Positions 1-8,241 of a DNA stretch of 64,000 nucleotides are shown here, piece by piece. Within the stretch, counting starts at the first letter, position 1, and every line of letters starts with the position of its first letter. Both the position numbers and the translations under genes were made by a program. The notes beneath the pieces are model-generated. The model worked only from the letters and a program-made list of their open reading frames with translations, did no database searches and was not told the origin of the DNA. Source of the DNA: an uncultured Eubacterium sp. (GTDB lineage Bacteria; Bacillota; Clostridia; Lachnospirales; Lachnospiraceae); contig CAJUIL010000001.1 in NCBI GenBank assembly GCA_910586225.1, positions 186,001 to 250,000 of the forward strand. The letters run 5' to 3'.

Positions 1-300
1 TACCCCTTCTTCCTGCGGATATCGGCCTCGTGATAGTTGATCGATCCATTGACATAAAATCTGCATAATCGTTGTTTTTCCTGAACCGTTTTCTCCGATC
101 AGCAAACTAATCTCCGAAATATTGGGCTGCCAAAATCCACACGGTAATCCCTTCCTGTCATCTGCTTTATCCAAAACCAGATCAAAGCCGCCCCCACTGC
201 TGTCAACATGAAAATGTTCCATTGTTGAAAAATTGAAATTTTGCTTTCGAAACCCCCGTGTTTTTTCAACATACATAAACAATAACTTCTTAATCCCCAT
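1..300 (-). CDS. AAA/SMC-like ATPase, N-terminal part only (gene runs off the window)
   Basis: The first 100 codons of a leftward gene are present and the reading frame is still open at base 1. A P-loop (Walker A) GENGSGKTT lies around residues 72-80, just after a strand reading SEISLLIG. This is the usual start of an AAA_21/AAA_23 or SMC-like ATPase, so the protein should bind and hydrolyse ATP. The start ATG lies 3 bases beyond the stop codon of the upstream ATP-grasp gene, so the two are almost certainly translated from one mRNA. The Walker B, signature and any nuclease or TOPRIM domain lie outside the window, so the function (repair, defence or transport) cannot be decided. Confidence 0.75.
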   Translation of the reverse strand, partial: MGIKKLLFMYVEKTRGFRKQNFNFSTMEHFHVDSSGGGFDLVLDKADDRKGLPCGFWQPNISEISLLIGENGSGKTTIMQILCQWIDQLSRGRYPQEEGV

Positions 301-303
301 TAT

Positions 304-1545
304 TCAGCAATTCTCCATTCCGTCATAGTATTCTAAGCATTTCTTCCAAAAGCGTTTTAATACGTCTTCCCTTGTATCTTCCAAAGACAGATGCTCTCCA
401 AAGACTCCAATAAAGCTTCCATACGCAAGCTTTTCCGGCTCGTCCGTCCCGCAAAAAAAAGTCCGAAAAAAACCATGCCCCCTGTCAAACCATTCCCATA
501 TTTGCGAAACAGAATGCAATCCAAAATAAGTCCTGCCTTCCTGGCCTTTGATCTTTCCAAGGATCAGTCGTCCGACAGGCTTTCGAATATCAGAAACGCA
601 TATTCCCTGCATCATCTTCCAAAAACCATTTCCATACAGACACGCCGCCAGTATCGTTCCAAACCCCAGCCTTGCATTTATTTCAGCAATATACATACGC
701 CCATCGTTACCGAATATAAAATCAATATTGAAAAATCCATAATAACCGCTATTTCCCAGCTCTTTTCCAACCTTCATCGTAATTTCACGGATTTTTCTCA
801 CATTCCTGTCATCCAGAAATGCAGGAAAAATCAGCCCTTCATATGCCGTTTCCTGATAAATTACCTGCTCGGTTACCATATCCAGGTCAAATACTTCGCC
901 ATTTTTTAAAACGACTGCCGCACTGGCAAATGACTGCTGATTTGGTATATATTCACTAACAAGAAACACCTCATTTTGGCTGCCGTTTTGTATGCTTTGC
1001 TGATATCTTTCCAGATCCGCTTTTGATGAAACTACTCGCATCATATAACCACCCGAAAGGCATGGCTTTTTAATTACCAGCCTTCCATGCCGGCCAGTCA
1101 GCAGCGGCAGCTGCTTTTGCATCTCACTAAAATTATGAAACTGGTAAGTAATCGGCGTCAGAAGATTCATTTTCTGAAAGAAAACAAACTGCTCCCATTT
1201 ATCATTCCACCGGTCAGCAACCTGGCCTGCTGCCGTCAGCGTCGTCAAATGAGCCCCTTCTGGTAGTCCCGCTCCAGTAAAAGAAATCAGCATCGTCTCA
1301 GACCCCAGATCCAGATTCCTGCTGAAAATACGATTGATATCATCTGGTTCTAACAATCTTACAACATCTTTCTCTGGCTTCGTTACAAATATTTTATGCA
1401 GCCTTCTTCTTTCCTTCCAATGATGGGAATGGACAAATACAATATGCTGCAGATCAATTCCAAATTCCTGCGAAAATAACGGCAGCAGAAAGTCAAATCT
1501 GGAATCCAGCAGCCAATAGATAGTACCAGCATATTTTGGATCCAT
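304..1545 (-). CDS. ATP-grasp domain protein
   Basis: A protein of about 413 residues with an ATP-grasp fold, the family of enzymes that activate a carboxylate with ATP and join it to an amine, thiol or similar group. An ATP-binding lysine strand VIKKPCLSGG lies near residue 160, an acidic SEYIP strand near 200, and the metal-binding strands FNIDF and EINARLGFGT near 275-300. The N-terminal ~150 residues are the expected pre-ATP-grasp part and give no substrate clue. The start is taken as ATG at 1545; a GTG at 1554 in the same frame is possible but sits too near the GGGAG site. The gene is followed after 3 bases by the ATPase gene, and it may share the transcript of the two genes upstream (76-base gap). 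Substrate and product are unknown. Confidence 0.75.
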   Translation of the reverse strand: MDPKYAGTIYWLLDSRFDFLLPLFSQEFGIDLQHIVFVHSHHWKERRRLHKIFVTKPEKDVVRLLEPDDINRIFSRNLDLGSETMLISFTGAGLPEGAHLTTLTAAGQVADRWNDKWEQFVFFQKMNLLTPITYQFHNFSEMQKQLPLLTGRHGRLVIKKPCLSGGYMMRVVSSKADLERYQQSIQNGSQNEVFLVSEYIPNQQSFASAAVVLKNGEVFDLDMVTEQVIYQETAYEGLIFPAFLDDRNVRKIREITMKVGKELGNSGYYGFFNIDFIFGNDGRMYIAEINARLGFGTILAACLYGNGFWKMMQGICVSDIRKPVGRLILGKIKGQEGRTYFGLHSVSQIWEWFDRGHGFFRTFFCGTDEPEKLAYGSFIGVFGEHLSLEDTREDVLKRFWKKCLEYYDGMENC

Positions 1546-1630
1546 AGCAAACACACACTCCCTTTTTATAACTACGTTTTCCTATTTTAGCACACTTGCT
1601 TACAAATTAAAATAGAATATGGAAATTTTG

Positions 1631-3100
1631 TCAAGAAAACCATCCGCTAAAAAAGCCTTCCGCTACAGGCCATATAACAGGGGCAGCGCTAATATTTTCA
1701 ATGACCACCAATAAAATGATCAAAAACAAGATCCACAACGTAAAATAAAATCTCTCCGATTTACGGATGTTCTCCTGCATTTCCAACAATATCTCATCGT
1801 TTTGAAAACATTCATTGATCACTTCTGGTTCTAAGATACCCTGATATGATTTTTTTAAGGTTTTATAGCTTTCATATACTTTCTGCATATGGTATTTAGA
1901 CTGTTTATAACATATAAAAAGATAGACGGCCGATCCTGCGATGACCAATTCCAAAATAACTGTAATGTCCCGTGTGAAAATATTATCCAACGGCTGGTCG
2001 GATACGACATCCGCCATAATCACCGTAAACAAGAACCCAAAAACTGCGACTAAATTCGTTTTAAACCGTTCCAGCAGTTCCGTTGCATATTCGCCTGTCC
2101 TTGATACAATATCGCTGATAAACTCAGCCACTTTATTCTTGAGTTCAAGATATTGGGTTACATTATCTTTCAGGTATAAATTATAATTAGAACGAATAGA
2201 AGCCAGCGCTCCCTCGTCCAAATCGAATGGCAGCTCATATTTGCAATGTAAGCATATCATATTTCTTGCAATCATTGTTTTATCAATCAGGTTTCCTCCA
2301 GAATGCATCCAATCATAAATTTTATAAAAAATAGAATTTTCACATATTTCATGAAACTGGTATGTATATTCAACAGAACGCTGACCTATGATCTGAAATT
2401 TTATCTTTCCGTTCTGCAGCATAGAATTTGAAGCAAGATAGCATAGCGATAGAAGCGTCTCCAGTTTCGAGAACAGATTTTCCATCGGATTGCCTTCATA
2501 TCCTATTTCTATCTTAAAATCATCTGGAATAAGCTCATAAGTTTCCTGATTATAAAAATAAGAAGCTTCTCTACATTCATCCAGCCGCTGTCTCCTATCA
2601 AAGCTGATCTGAGGCATAGCCCGTCCAGAAGGCAGGAAAAACATTGTCTTTGTGAAAAAAAGATCACTGTTATCAAACATTTCAAACCTAAGATAAGATC
2701 CCGCTTCTTTCATAAGCAGCGTAAATGCCTTCAAAGCATCCGCCAGATCCATGCTTTGAAAATCCCCTGCGAATTTTTGAAAATCATAAATAGAAAAACT
2801 ATGGTTTTCTACTGACTTTTGTATTTCCAGCTTTGCAGAAATTTCCCCGTCCTCTGGAATACCCTGTATAAATGCTTCATATTCTGCTTCTCTGCTTTCT
2901 TTTATCATCGTATAGCTTTCTTCTGCTTCCGCTTCTAGAAATATCTTTATTTTATCTCTCTGCGGTATTTCCTGTATGATGTCCATCCACTCTTGGTATA
3001 AAATCGGCTGATCCGCCTGAAGCTCAAAAGAAGCTTCAAATACCTTCCTTCTCTCTTTTTGCGTTAAATTTTTGATCCTGTTTTCTATCCGTTCAAGCAA
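1631..3100 (-). CDS. Large unknown protein with C-terminal membrane segments
   Basis: No family was recognised. The 489-residue protein starts at TTG, placed 8 bases after an AGGAGG site that overlaps the stop codon of the gene upstream, which points to coupled translation. The first ~340 residues look soluble and charged, with an N-terminal helical part rich in Glu and Lys. The C-terminal third holds hydrophobic stretches around AVFGFLFTVIMA, ILELVIAGSAVYLFICY and FTLWILFLIILLVVI, separated by a helical, possibly coiled-coil segment. A large cytosolic domain with a membrane-anchored tail is the simplest reading. The architecture resembles membrane effectors of some two-gene defence systems, but that is only an analogy. 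It probably works with the 345-residue protein encoded just upstream. Confidence 0.7.
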   Translation of the reverse strand: MLERIENRIKNLTQKERRKVFEASFELQADQPILYQEWMDIIQEIPQRDKIKIFLEAEAEESYTMIKESREAEYEAFIQGIPEDGEISAKLEIQKSVENHSFSIYDFQKFAGDFQSMDLADALKAFTLLMKEAGSYLRFEMFDNSDLFFTKTMFFLPSGRAMPQISFDRRQRLDECREASYFYNQETYELIPDDFKIEIGYEGNPMENLFSKLETLLSLCYLASNSMLQNGKIKFQIIGQRSVEYTYQFHEICENSIFYKIYDWMHSGGNLIDKTMIARNMICLHCKYELPFDLDEGALASIRSNYNLYLKDNVTQYLELKNKVAEFISDIVSRTGEYATELLERFKTNLVAVFGFLFTVIMADVVSDQPLDNIFTRDITVILELVIAGSAVYLFICYKQSKYHMQKVYESYKTLKKSYQGILEPEVINECFQNDEILLEMQENIRKSERFYFTLWILFLIILLVVIENISAAPVIWPVAEGFFSGWFS

Positions 3101-3112
3101 AACATTCTCCTC

Positions 3113-4150
3113 CTAATCCTGCCCTCTGCACGCAAATGCCTGAAAGACCATATCGTTATTCACTCTGATCCTTAAATATCTATTCCCGTCTTCCGCCTGA
3201 TAGGACTGAATGATATCATGGATACCTTCCACCTCACCCAAGACCTTGACCTGTATATTATTGTACACATCATATGTCTTTCGCATTTTGGGTTTTATAA
3301 TTGCTAGAGCCGGATGAAAGCGAGAGTCAAATTTCTTTTTTTCCGGCAGCTCATAAAATAGACGCAGCAAATTTTCCTTTTTTTCGACCGTCATATCGTT
3401 TGGCTTGTAATTCTCTAATGTCCGCTCAACCATTTCACTAAAATCAAATTGCTCTGCAGTATTAAAATATGCATATATGGCATTGCGGATCACTGTATAA
3501 TCATATGGCGCTGTTTTTTTCAAATTCCTGCTCAGCGTCGTTTCTACAGCCTGAAATGCCTTACTTGTATTTACCTCATCACTCTGCAGCTCCTCCAATT
3601 CCAAAAAATCACGCCACCAGTATTTTGCCGATGTATTTGAATATACCTTTACCAAAAACTGCAGAGCATTTCTATCGTCCACTTCAAACAAACATGTTTT
3701 CCAAATTTTTTCCTCCTCTTTGGAAAAACCAGATTTCACACTATAATCGGTATCTTCAAAAAAATCCGTATGCTCTACCTTTGCCATCAAAAACAGCGTA
3801 CTGCCCTCTTTTTCAACTAATGACAGGATCAGGCTGCCCTTTTGTACCCTGGCGCCCATACTGCCAATCCGTAGTTGCACTTCGCTTTCCTTCTGCAGAA
3901 GCCGACTGGCTATCTTGTTAATATCCTCTTCTATCATCCCTTCTTCAGTCTGATGATCTATGATATTTAAAATTGCTTGTATAACTTCTGTTTCTGCTGA
4001 TCGTGTCTTATATTCCCTTACCGATTTGTTTGTCTGGATATGTACGATCAACTGTTGGATATACTCCCCAAATTCTGGCAAGATGCTTTTAGAAAAAATC
4101 TTTCCTTCCTCATAATCGATCGCCTTGACCGCTTGTGTAATAATCCTCAT
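3113..4150 (-). CDS. Unknown protein, possibly related to nucleoid-associated NdpA/YejK
   Basis: A soluble 345-residue protein. The stretch around residues 85-150 (QLRIGSMGARVQKGSLIL, then LFLMAKVEH and KIWKTCLF) reminds me of the 37-kDa nucleoid-associated family (NdpA/YejK) and related bacterial proteins, where a strand like this precedes a conserved hydrophobic core. The match is from memory and weak. The start ATG has a good AAGGAG site 9 bases upstream and overlaps the stop of a 14-codon leader ORF. It is the first full gene of a leftward operon with a strong promoter (TTGATA, 17 bases, TATAAT) and is followed after 12 bases by the membrane protein gene. A DNA-associated sensor paired with a membrane protein is a reasonable but unproven idea. 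Confidence 0.65.
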   Translation of the reverse strand: MRIITQAVKAIDYEEGKIFSKSILPEFGEYIQQLIVHIQTNKSVREYKTRSAETEVIQAILNIIDHQTEEGMIEEDINKIASRLLQKESEVQLRIGSMGARVQKGSLILSLVEKEGSTLFLMAKVEHTDFFEDTDYSVKSGFSKEEEKIWKTCLFEVDDRNALQFLVKVYSNTSAKYWWRDFLELEELQSDEVNTSKAFQAVETTLSRNLKKTAPYDYTVIRNAIYAYFNTAEQFDFSEMVERTLENYKPNDMTVEKKENLLRLFYELPEKKKFDSRFHPALAIIKPKMRKTYDVYNNIQVKVLGEVEGIHDIIQSYQAEDGNRYLRIRVNNDMVFQAFACRGQD

Positions 4151-4191
4151 CTTGTGAAACTCCTTTGTACTTCATTTTCTTTTGAAATCAT
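4147..4191 (-). CDS. Short leader ORF, 14 codons, coupled to the next gene
   Basis: An ATG with an AGAGAGGTGATC ribosome-binding site opens a frame of 14 codons (MISKENEVQRSFTR) whose TGA overlaps the ATG of the downstream gene as ATGA. The overlap and the clear ribosome site suggest that its translation controls or boosts translation of the next gene. The peptide itself has no obvious regulatory codon run. It may be chance, but the spacing is neat. Confidence 0.35.
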   Translation of the reverse strand: MISKENEVQRSFTR

Positions 4192-4206
4192 GATCACCTC
4201 TCTTTT

Positions 4207-4235
4207 ATTATATCTGCTCGGCGAACTATTATCAA
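4207..4235 (-). promoter_or_regulatory. Sigma-A type promoter of the left-edge operon
   Basis: On the minus strand a -35 TTGATA and a perfect -10 TATAAT are separated by 17 bases. It lies between the nifJ terminator hairpin and the leader ORF, so it can drive the operon independently of nifJ. Confidence 0.75.
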
Positions 4236-4253
4236 CCGTCATTTGAAATCTAC

Positions 4254-4287
4254 AAAAAACGCCGCATAAACTATGCGGCGTTTTTTT
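4254..4287 (-). terminator. Rho-independent terminator of nifJ
   Basis: A perfect hairpin with arms AACGCCGCATA and TATGCGGCGTT and a 3-base loop, flanked by an A run on one side and a T run on the other, so it can act in both directions. It lies 54 bases after the nifJ stop codon. Confidence 0.9.
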
Positions 4288-4340
4288 CATCTGGTTTTCA
4301 GACCAAAAGTCCCAACCAGTCCTTCTATTCTTTGGTTTTC

Positions 4341-7300
4341 TTATTTATAAAGCTCAACCAATCTTTCTAAGTGTGTATAACGAGCCTTTGCAGCTTCTTC
4401 TGATTCTTTGAACAGTTTTTCTGCACGCTCTGGGAAGGATCTTGCAAGACGGCTGTAACGTGTCTCGTTGTTTAAGAAATCCTGGTAAGTGCCATCGCCT
4501 GGCTTGGATGACAGTGTAAACGGATTCTTGCCTTCTGCCTTTAATGCCGGGTTGTAAGAGAACAGGTTCCAGTATCCAGCTGCAACTGCTTTCTTCATTT
4601 CATCCTGGCAATGGTTCATGCCGCCCTTTACACCGTGCAGCTCACATGGAGCGTAGCCGATGATCAGTGATGGGCCGTTGTAAGCTTCTGCTTCTGCGAT
4701 AACTTTTACTGCATGAGCCATATTTGCGCCAAGCGCGATCTGTGCTACATATACATAGCCGTAGCTCATAGCGATGTCCGCAAGGCTCTTCTTGCTTACG
4801 TCCTTACCTGCTGCTGCAAACTGGCAAACCTCGCCGATGTTGGAGGCTTTGGAAGCCTGACCGCCAGTATTGGAGTACATTTCTGTATCGAATACCATAA
4901 CGTTTACGTTTTCACCAGCTGCAAGTACGTGATCCAATCCGCCGAAGCCGATATCGTATGCCCAGCCGTCACCACCGAAGATCCATACGGACTTCTTCGC
5001 AAGGTAATCCTTCTTGTCGATCGCTGCTGCTGCGTCTGGACATCCTGCTGCCGCTGCTTTTTCCAGCTCAGCTACTAAAGCTTCTGCTGCAGGTGTATTT
5101 GCTTTTGTATCTTCTTTTGTATCCATGAATTTCGCAAATGCGTCCTTTAATGCTGCATCTGCTTTATCGGATTCTGCACATTTCTTTGCGCTTTCGATCG
5201 CCTGTTCACGGAGTACCTTCTGGCCGATTTGCATACCGAAGCCATGCTCAGCATTGTCCTCGAATAAGGAGTTCGCCCATGCCGGACCCTTCTTGGAATC
5301 CTTGTGTACTGTATATGGCGATGTTGCTGCAGGGCCGCCCCAGATAGAAGAACAGCCTGTCGCGTTGGAAATATACATATGCTCGCCGAACAGCTGTGTG
5401 ATCAGTCTTGCATAAGAGGTTTCCGCACAGCCTGCACAAGAGCCTGAGAACTCAAGTAATGGCTGGTTGAACTGGGAGCCTTTTACAGTATTGTCAGCCG
5501 GCATACCAGGTTTTTTGCCTACGTTTGCTACAAGATAATCAAATACTGGCTGCTCTGCTGCCTGTGATTCCTGCGGAACCATCTTGATCGCGCCTACTGG
5601 ACAAACTGTGATACATTCGCCGCATCCCATACAGTCTAACGGAGATACGCTCATGGTATACTTAAATTCGCCTGCCTTCGGCTTCATATCTGCAAGCTTG
5701 ATGTTATCCGGAGCTGCTTTTACTTCTTCCTCACTCAGCATAAACGGACGGATCGTTGCATGAGAACATACGAACGCACACTGGTTACACTGAATACATT
5801 TCTCAGCATCCCATTCCGGAACTGTTACCGCCGTACCGCGTTTTTCATACGCAGATGCGCCATGCTCGAACTGTCCGTCTGGATTGCCCATAAATGCGGA
5901 TACCGGAAGGCTGTCGCCGTCCATAATGGAAATCGGCTCCATCAGCTCTTTTACCATCTTAATTGTTTCCGGACGTCCCTTTAATTCTGCTGGAGCCGGA
6001 TCTGCTGCTGGATTTGACCAGGAAGCAGGGATTTCTACTTTATGTACTGCATCTACGCCGGCGTCGATTGCCTTGTAGTTCATTTCTACAATATCGTTGC
6101 CCTTCTTGCCGTAAGATTTCTTTGCAGCCTGTTTCATAAAGTCTACCGCATCGTCGATTGGCATAACGTTTGCCAGTTTGAAGAACGCGGACTGAAGGAT
6201 TGTATTGGTACGCTTACCCATACCGATCTCAATCGCTTTATCGATCGCATTGATCGTATATAACTGAATGTTGTTGTCTGCAATGTATTTCTTTGCTTCT
6301 GCATTTAAGTGATGCTCTAATTCTTCGTCAGACCACTGGCAGTTGATCATAAATACGCCGCCTGGTTTCACATCCTGCACCATCTTAAATCCCTTGTTTA
6401 CATAAGCCGGGTTGTGGCAAGCCACAAAATCTGCCTGGTTGATGTAATATGGGCTGCGGATCGGCTTGTCGCCAAAGCGTAGGTGGGAAATCGTAACACC
6501 GCCTGTTTTCTTAGAGTCATACTGGAAATATGCCTGGATAAATTTATCCGTATGATCGCCGATGATCTTTGTAGAGTTCTTGTTCGCACCTACTGTACCA
6601 TCGCCGCCAAGACCCCAGAATTTGCACTCTACGGTACCTTCTGCCGCAGTAATCGGAGCCGGTTTTACTTCTGGTAAGCTTAAGTTGGTCACATCGTCTA
6701 CGATACCGATCGTGAAGCGAGGCTTCGGAGCGTCTTTTTCTAATTCCTTGTATACAGCGAATACAGAGGAAGGTGGTGTGTCTTTGGAGCCTAAGCCGTA
6801 GCGTCCGCCTGTTAATACGATCGTATCCAGTCCTGCTTCACGCAGTGTAGCAGCAACATCTAAGTATAACGGATCGCCTAAGGAACCTGGCTCTTTTGTC
6901 CTGTCTAATACAGCTACTTTCTTCACTGTCTTCGGAAGTACTTTTGTAAATGCTTCCGGAACCCACGGACGATATAAACGTACCTTTACAAGGCCGACCT
7001 TTTCACCCTTTGCTACCAGATAATCAATCACTTCTTCTGCAACGTCATTGATAGAGCCCATTGCAACGATCACGCGGTCTGCATCTTCAGCTCCATAGTA
7101 ATTGAACAGGTCATAGTTTGTGCCAAGCTTTTCATTGACTTTCGCCATATATTTTGACACAACTGCCGGCAGTTCATCATAAACCTTGTTGCAGGCCTCA
7201 CGATGCTGGAAGAATACGTCTCCGTTTTCATGAGAGCCGCGCATAGCCGGATGCTCTGGATTGAGCGCATGGTCACGGAATGCCTTAACCGCGTCCATAT

Positions 7301-7886
7301 TGCACATTTCTTTCAAATCTGCGTAATCCCATGTTTCGATCTTTTGGATCTCATGAGATGTACGGAAGCCGTCGAAGAAGTTTAAGAACGGAACTTTGCC
7401 TTCAATCGTTGCCAGATGCGCAACCGGGCTTAAGTCCATAACTTCCTGCGGGTTTGTCTCACACAGCATAGCAAAGCCTGTCTGACGACACGCATATACG
7501 TCGCTGTGATCACCAAAAATATTAAGAGACTGTGTGGAAACCGTACGTGCAGAAACATCAAATACGCATGGAAGCTGCTCACCTGCAATCTTGTACATAT
7601 TCGGAATCATAAGTAAAAGACCCTGGGAAGCTGTAAAGGTCGTTGTCAGCGCGCCTGCTGCCAAAGAACCATGAACCGCACCTGCGGCACCTGCTTCTGA
7701 TTCCATTTCTACTACTTTTACCTGATTTCCGAAAATGTTGTCTTGTCCTGCAGCAGACCACTGGTCAACTGTGTCCGCCATTGGGCTGGATGGGGTGATT
7801 GGGTAAATAGCTGCGACTTCAGTATACGCATACGCTACGTGAGCAGCAGCTGTATTACCGTCCATAGATTTTTTTGCTCTAGGCAT
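4341..7886 (-). CDS. nifJ: Pyruvate:ferredoxin (flavodoxin) oxidoreductase
   Basis: A single-chain PFOR of about 1181 residues, the normal length. It turns pyruvate and CoA into acetyl-CoA and CO2 and passes two electrons to ferredoxin in the cytoplasm, the main pyruvate-oxidising step of anaerobic fermenters. Visible in order: the N-terminal pyruvate/TPP domain (YPITPSSPMAD near the start), the gamma domain, two 4Fe-4S motifs CIQCNQCAFVC and CMGCGECITVCP, a third cluster region with LLEFSGSCAGCAET, and the TPP pocket GGDGWAYDIGFGG with DTEMYSNTGGQ. The start is the ATG of MPRAKKSMDG, which has a GGAGGAATC site; a longer frame reaching back to 7943 has no ribosome site. The gene stands alone between its own promoter and a strong terminator. 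Confidence 0.97.
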   Translation of the reverse strand: MPRAKKSMDGNTAAAHVAYAYTEVAAIYPITPSSPMADTVDQWSAAGQDNIFGNQVKVVEMESEAGAAGAVHGSLAAGALTTTFTASQGLLLMIPNMYKIAGEQLPCVFDVSARTVSTQSLNIFGDHSDVYACRQTGFAMLCETNPQEVMDLSPVAHLATIEGKVPFLNFFDGFRTSHEIQKIETWDYADLKEMCNMDAVKAFRDHALNPEHPAMRGSHENGDVFFQHREACNKVYDELPAVVSKYMAKVNEKLGTNYDLFNYYGAEDADRVIVAMGSINDVAEEVIDYLVAKGEKVGLVKVRLYRPWVPEAFTKVLPKTVKKVAVLDRTKEPGSLGDPLYLDVAATLREAGLDTIVLTGGRYGLGSKDTPPSSVFAVYKELEKDAPKPRFTIGIVDDVTNLSLPEVKPAPITAAEGTVECKFWGLGGDGTVGANKNSTKIIGDHTDKFIQAYFQYDSKKTGGVTISHLRFGDKPIRSPYYINQADFVACHNPAYVNKGFKMVQDVKPGGVFMINCQWSDEELEHHLNAEAKKYIADNNIQLYTINAIDKAIEIGMGKRTNTILQSAFFKLANVMPIDDAVDFMKQAAKKSYGKKGNDIVEMNYKAIDAGVDAVHKVEIPASWSNPAADPAPAELKGRPETIKMVKELMEPISIMDGDSLPVSAFMGNPDGQFEHGASAYEKRGTAVTVPEWDAEKCIQCNQCAFVCSHATIRPFMLSEEEVKAAPDNIKLADMKPKAGEFKYTMSVSPLDCMGCGECITVCPVGAIKMVPQESQAAEQPVFDYLVANVGKKPGMPADNTVKGSQFNQPLLEFSGSCAGCAETSYARLITQLFGEHMYISNATGCSSIWGGPAATSPYTVHKDSKKGPAWANSLFEDNAEHGFGMQIGQKVLREQAIESAKKCAESDKADAALKDAFAKFMDTKEDTKANTPAAEALVAELEKAAAAGCPDAAAAIDKKDYLAKKSVWIFGGDGWAYDIGFGGLDHVLAAGENVNVMVFDTEMYSNTGGQASKASNIGEVCQFAAAGKDVSKKSLADIAMSYGYVYVAQIALGANMAHAVKVIAEAEAYNGPSLIIGYAPCELHGVKGGMNHCQDEMKKAVAAGYWNLFSYNPALKAEGKNPFTLSSKPGDGTYQDFLNNETRYSRLARSFPERAEKLFKESEEAAKARYTHLERLVELYK

Positions 7887-7930
7887 TATTTTGATTCCTC
7901 CTTCTTTATTTGCCGCAGAACCGTAACAGC

Positions 7931-7952
7931 TCTGACAAAACAACTTGTCTGA
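7931..7952 (-). promoter_or_regulatory. Imperfect inverted repeat in the nifJ leader
   Basis: Arms TCTGACAA and TTGTCTGA (7 of 8 pairs) around a 6-base spacer lie between the predicted -10 and the nifJ ribosome site. TTGTC words recur in this leader. It could be an operator for a redox or metabolic repressor or an RNA hairpin. It does not match the clostridial Rex consensus well. Confidence 0.3.
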
Positions 7953-7980
7953 CTATTACGACAAACGACTTTATGTAACA

Positions 7981-8009
7981 ATTTTATCATTTAATTTGTC
8001 GATTGTAAA
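7981..8009 (-). promoter_or_regulatory. nifJ: Predicted nifJ promoter
   Basis: Minus-strand -35 TTTACA and -10 TAAAAT with a 17-base spacer, giving a leader of roughly 90 bases before the nifJ start. The 355-base gap between nifJ and the ABC-F gene otherwise holds only the promoter of the latter and the inverted repeat described separately. Confidence 0.6.
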
Positions 8010-8157
8010 GGTTGTTAGTTGTATAAATCGGGGTGCAATTTACTTTTTTTGGATAATATCATGGCATACTGCACAAAAGCGGCTTGTCTATACAATTACA
8101 TCTTATGCAGGCGCTCCTTTCGTTATGACACAGGCCGCTATCTTTTTACGATTTTTC

Positions 8158-8185
8158 TTGAAATTATGGGTGTTTTATGTATAAT
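8158..8185 (+). promoter_or_regulatory. Predicted promoter of the ABC-F gene
   Basis: Plus-strand -35 TTGAAA, 16-base spacer, perfect -10 TATAAT, with the start codon about 57 bases downstream. Confidence 0.65.
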
Positions 8186-8241
8186 AATAAAAGCGGCTGA
8201 AACTGTAAAAATTTAGAATTAAGAAAATGAGGATTTGAACG

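Noticed and set aside
7931..7952. Rex operator for nifJ
   Set aside because: The repeat lacks the TTGTTAA/TTAACAA arms expected of clostridial Rex sites.
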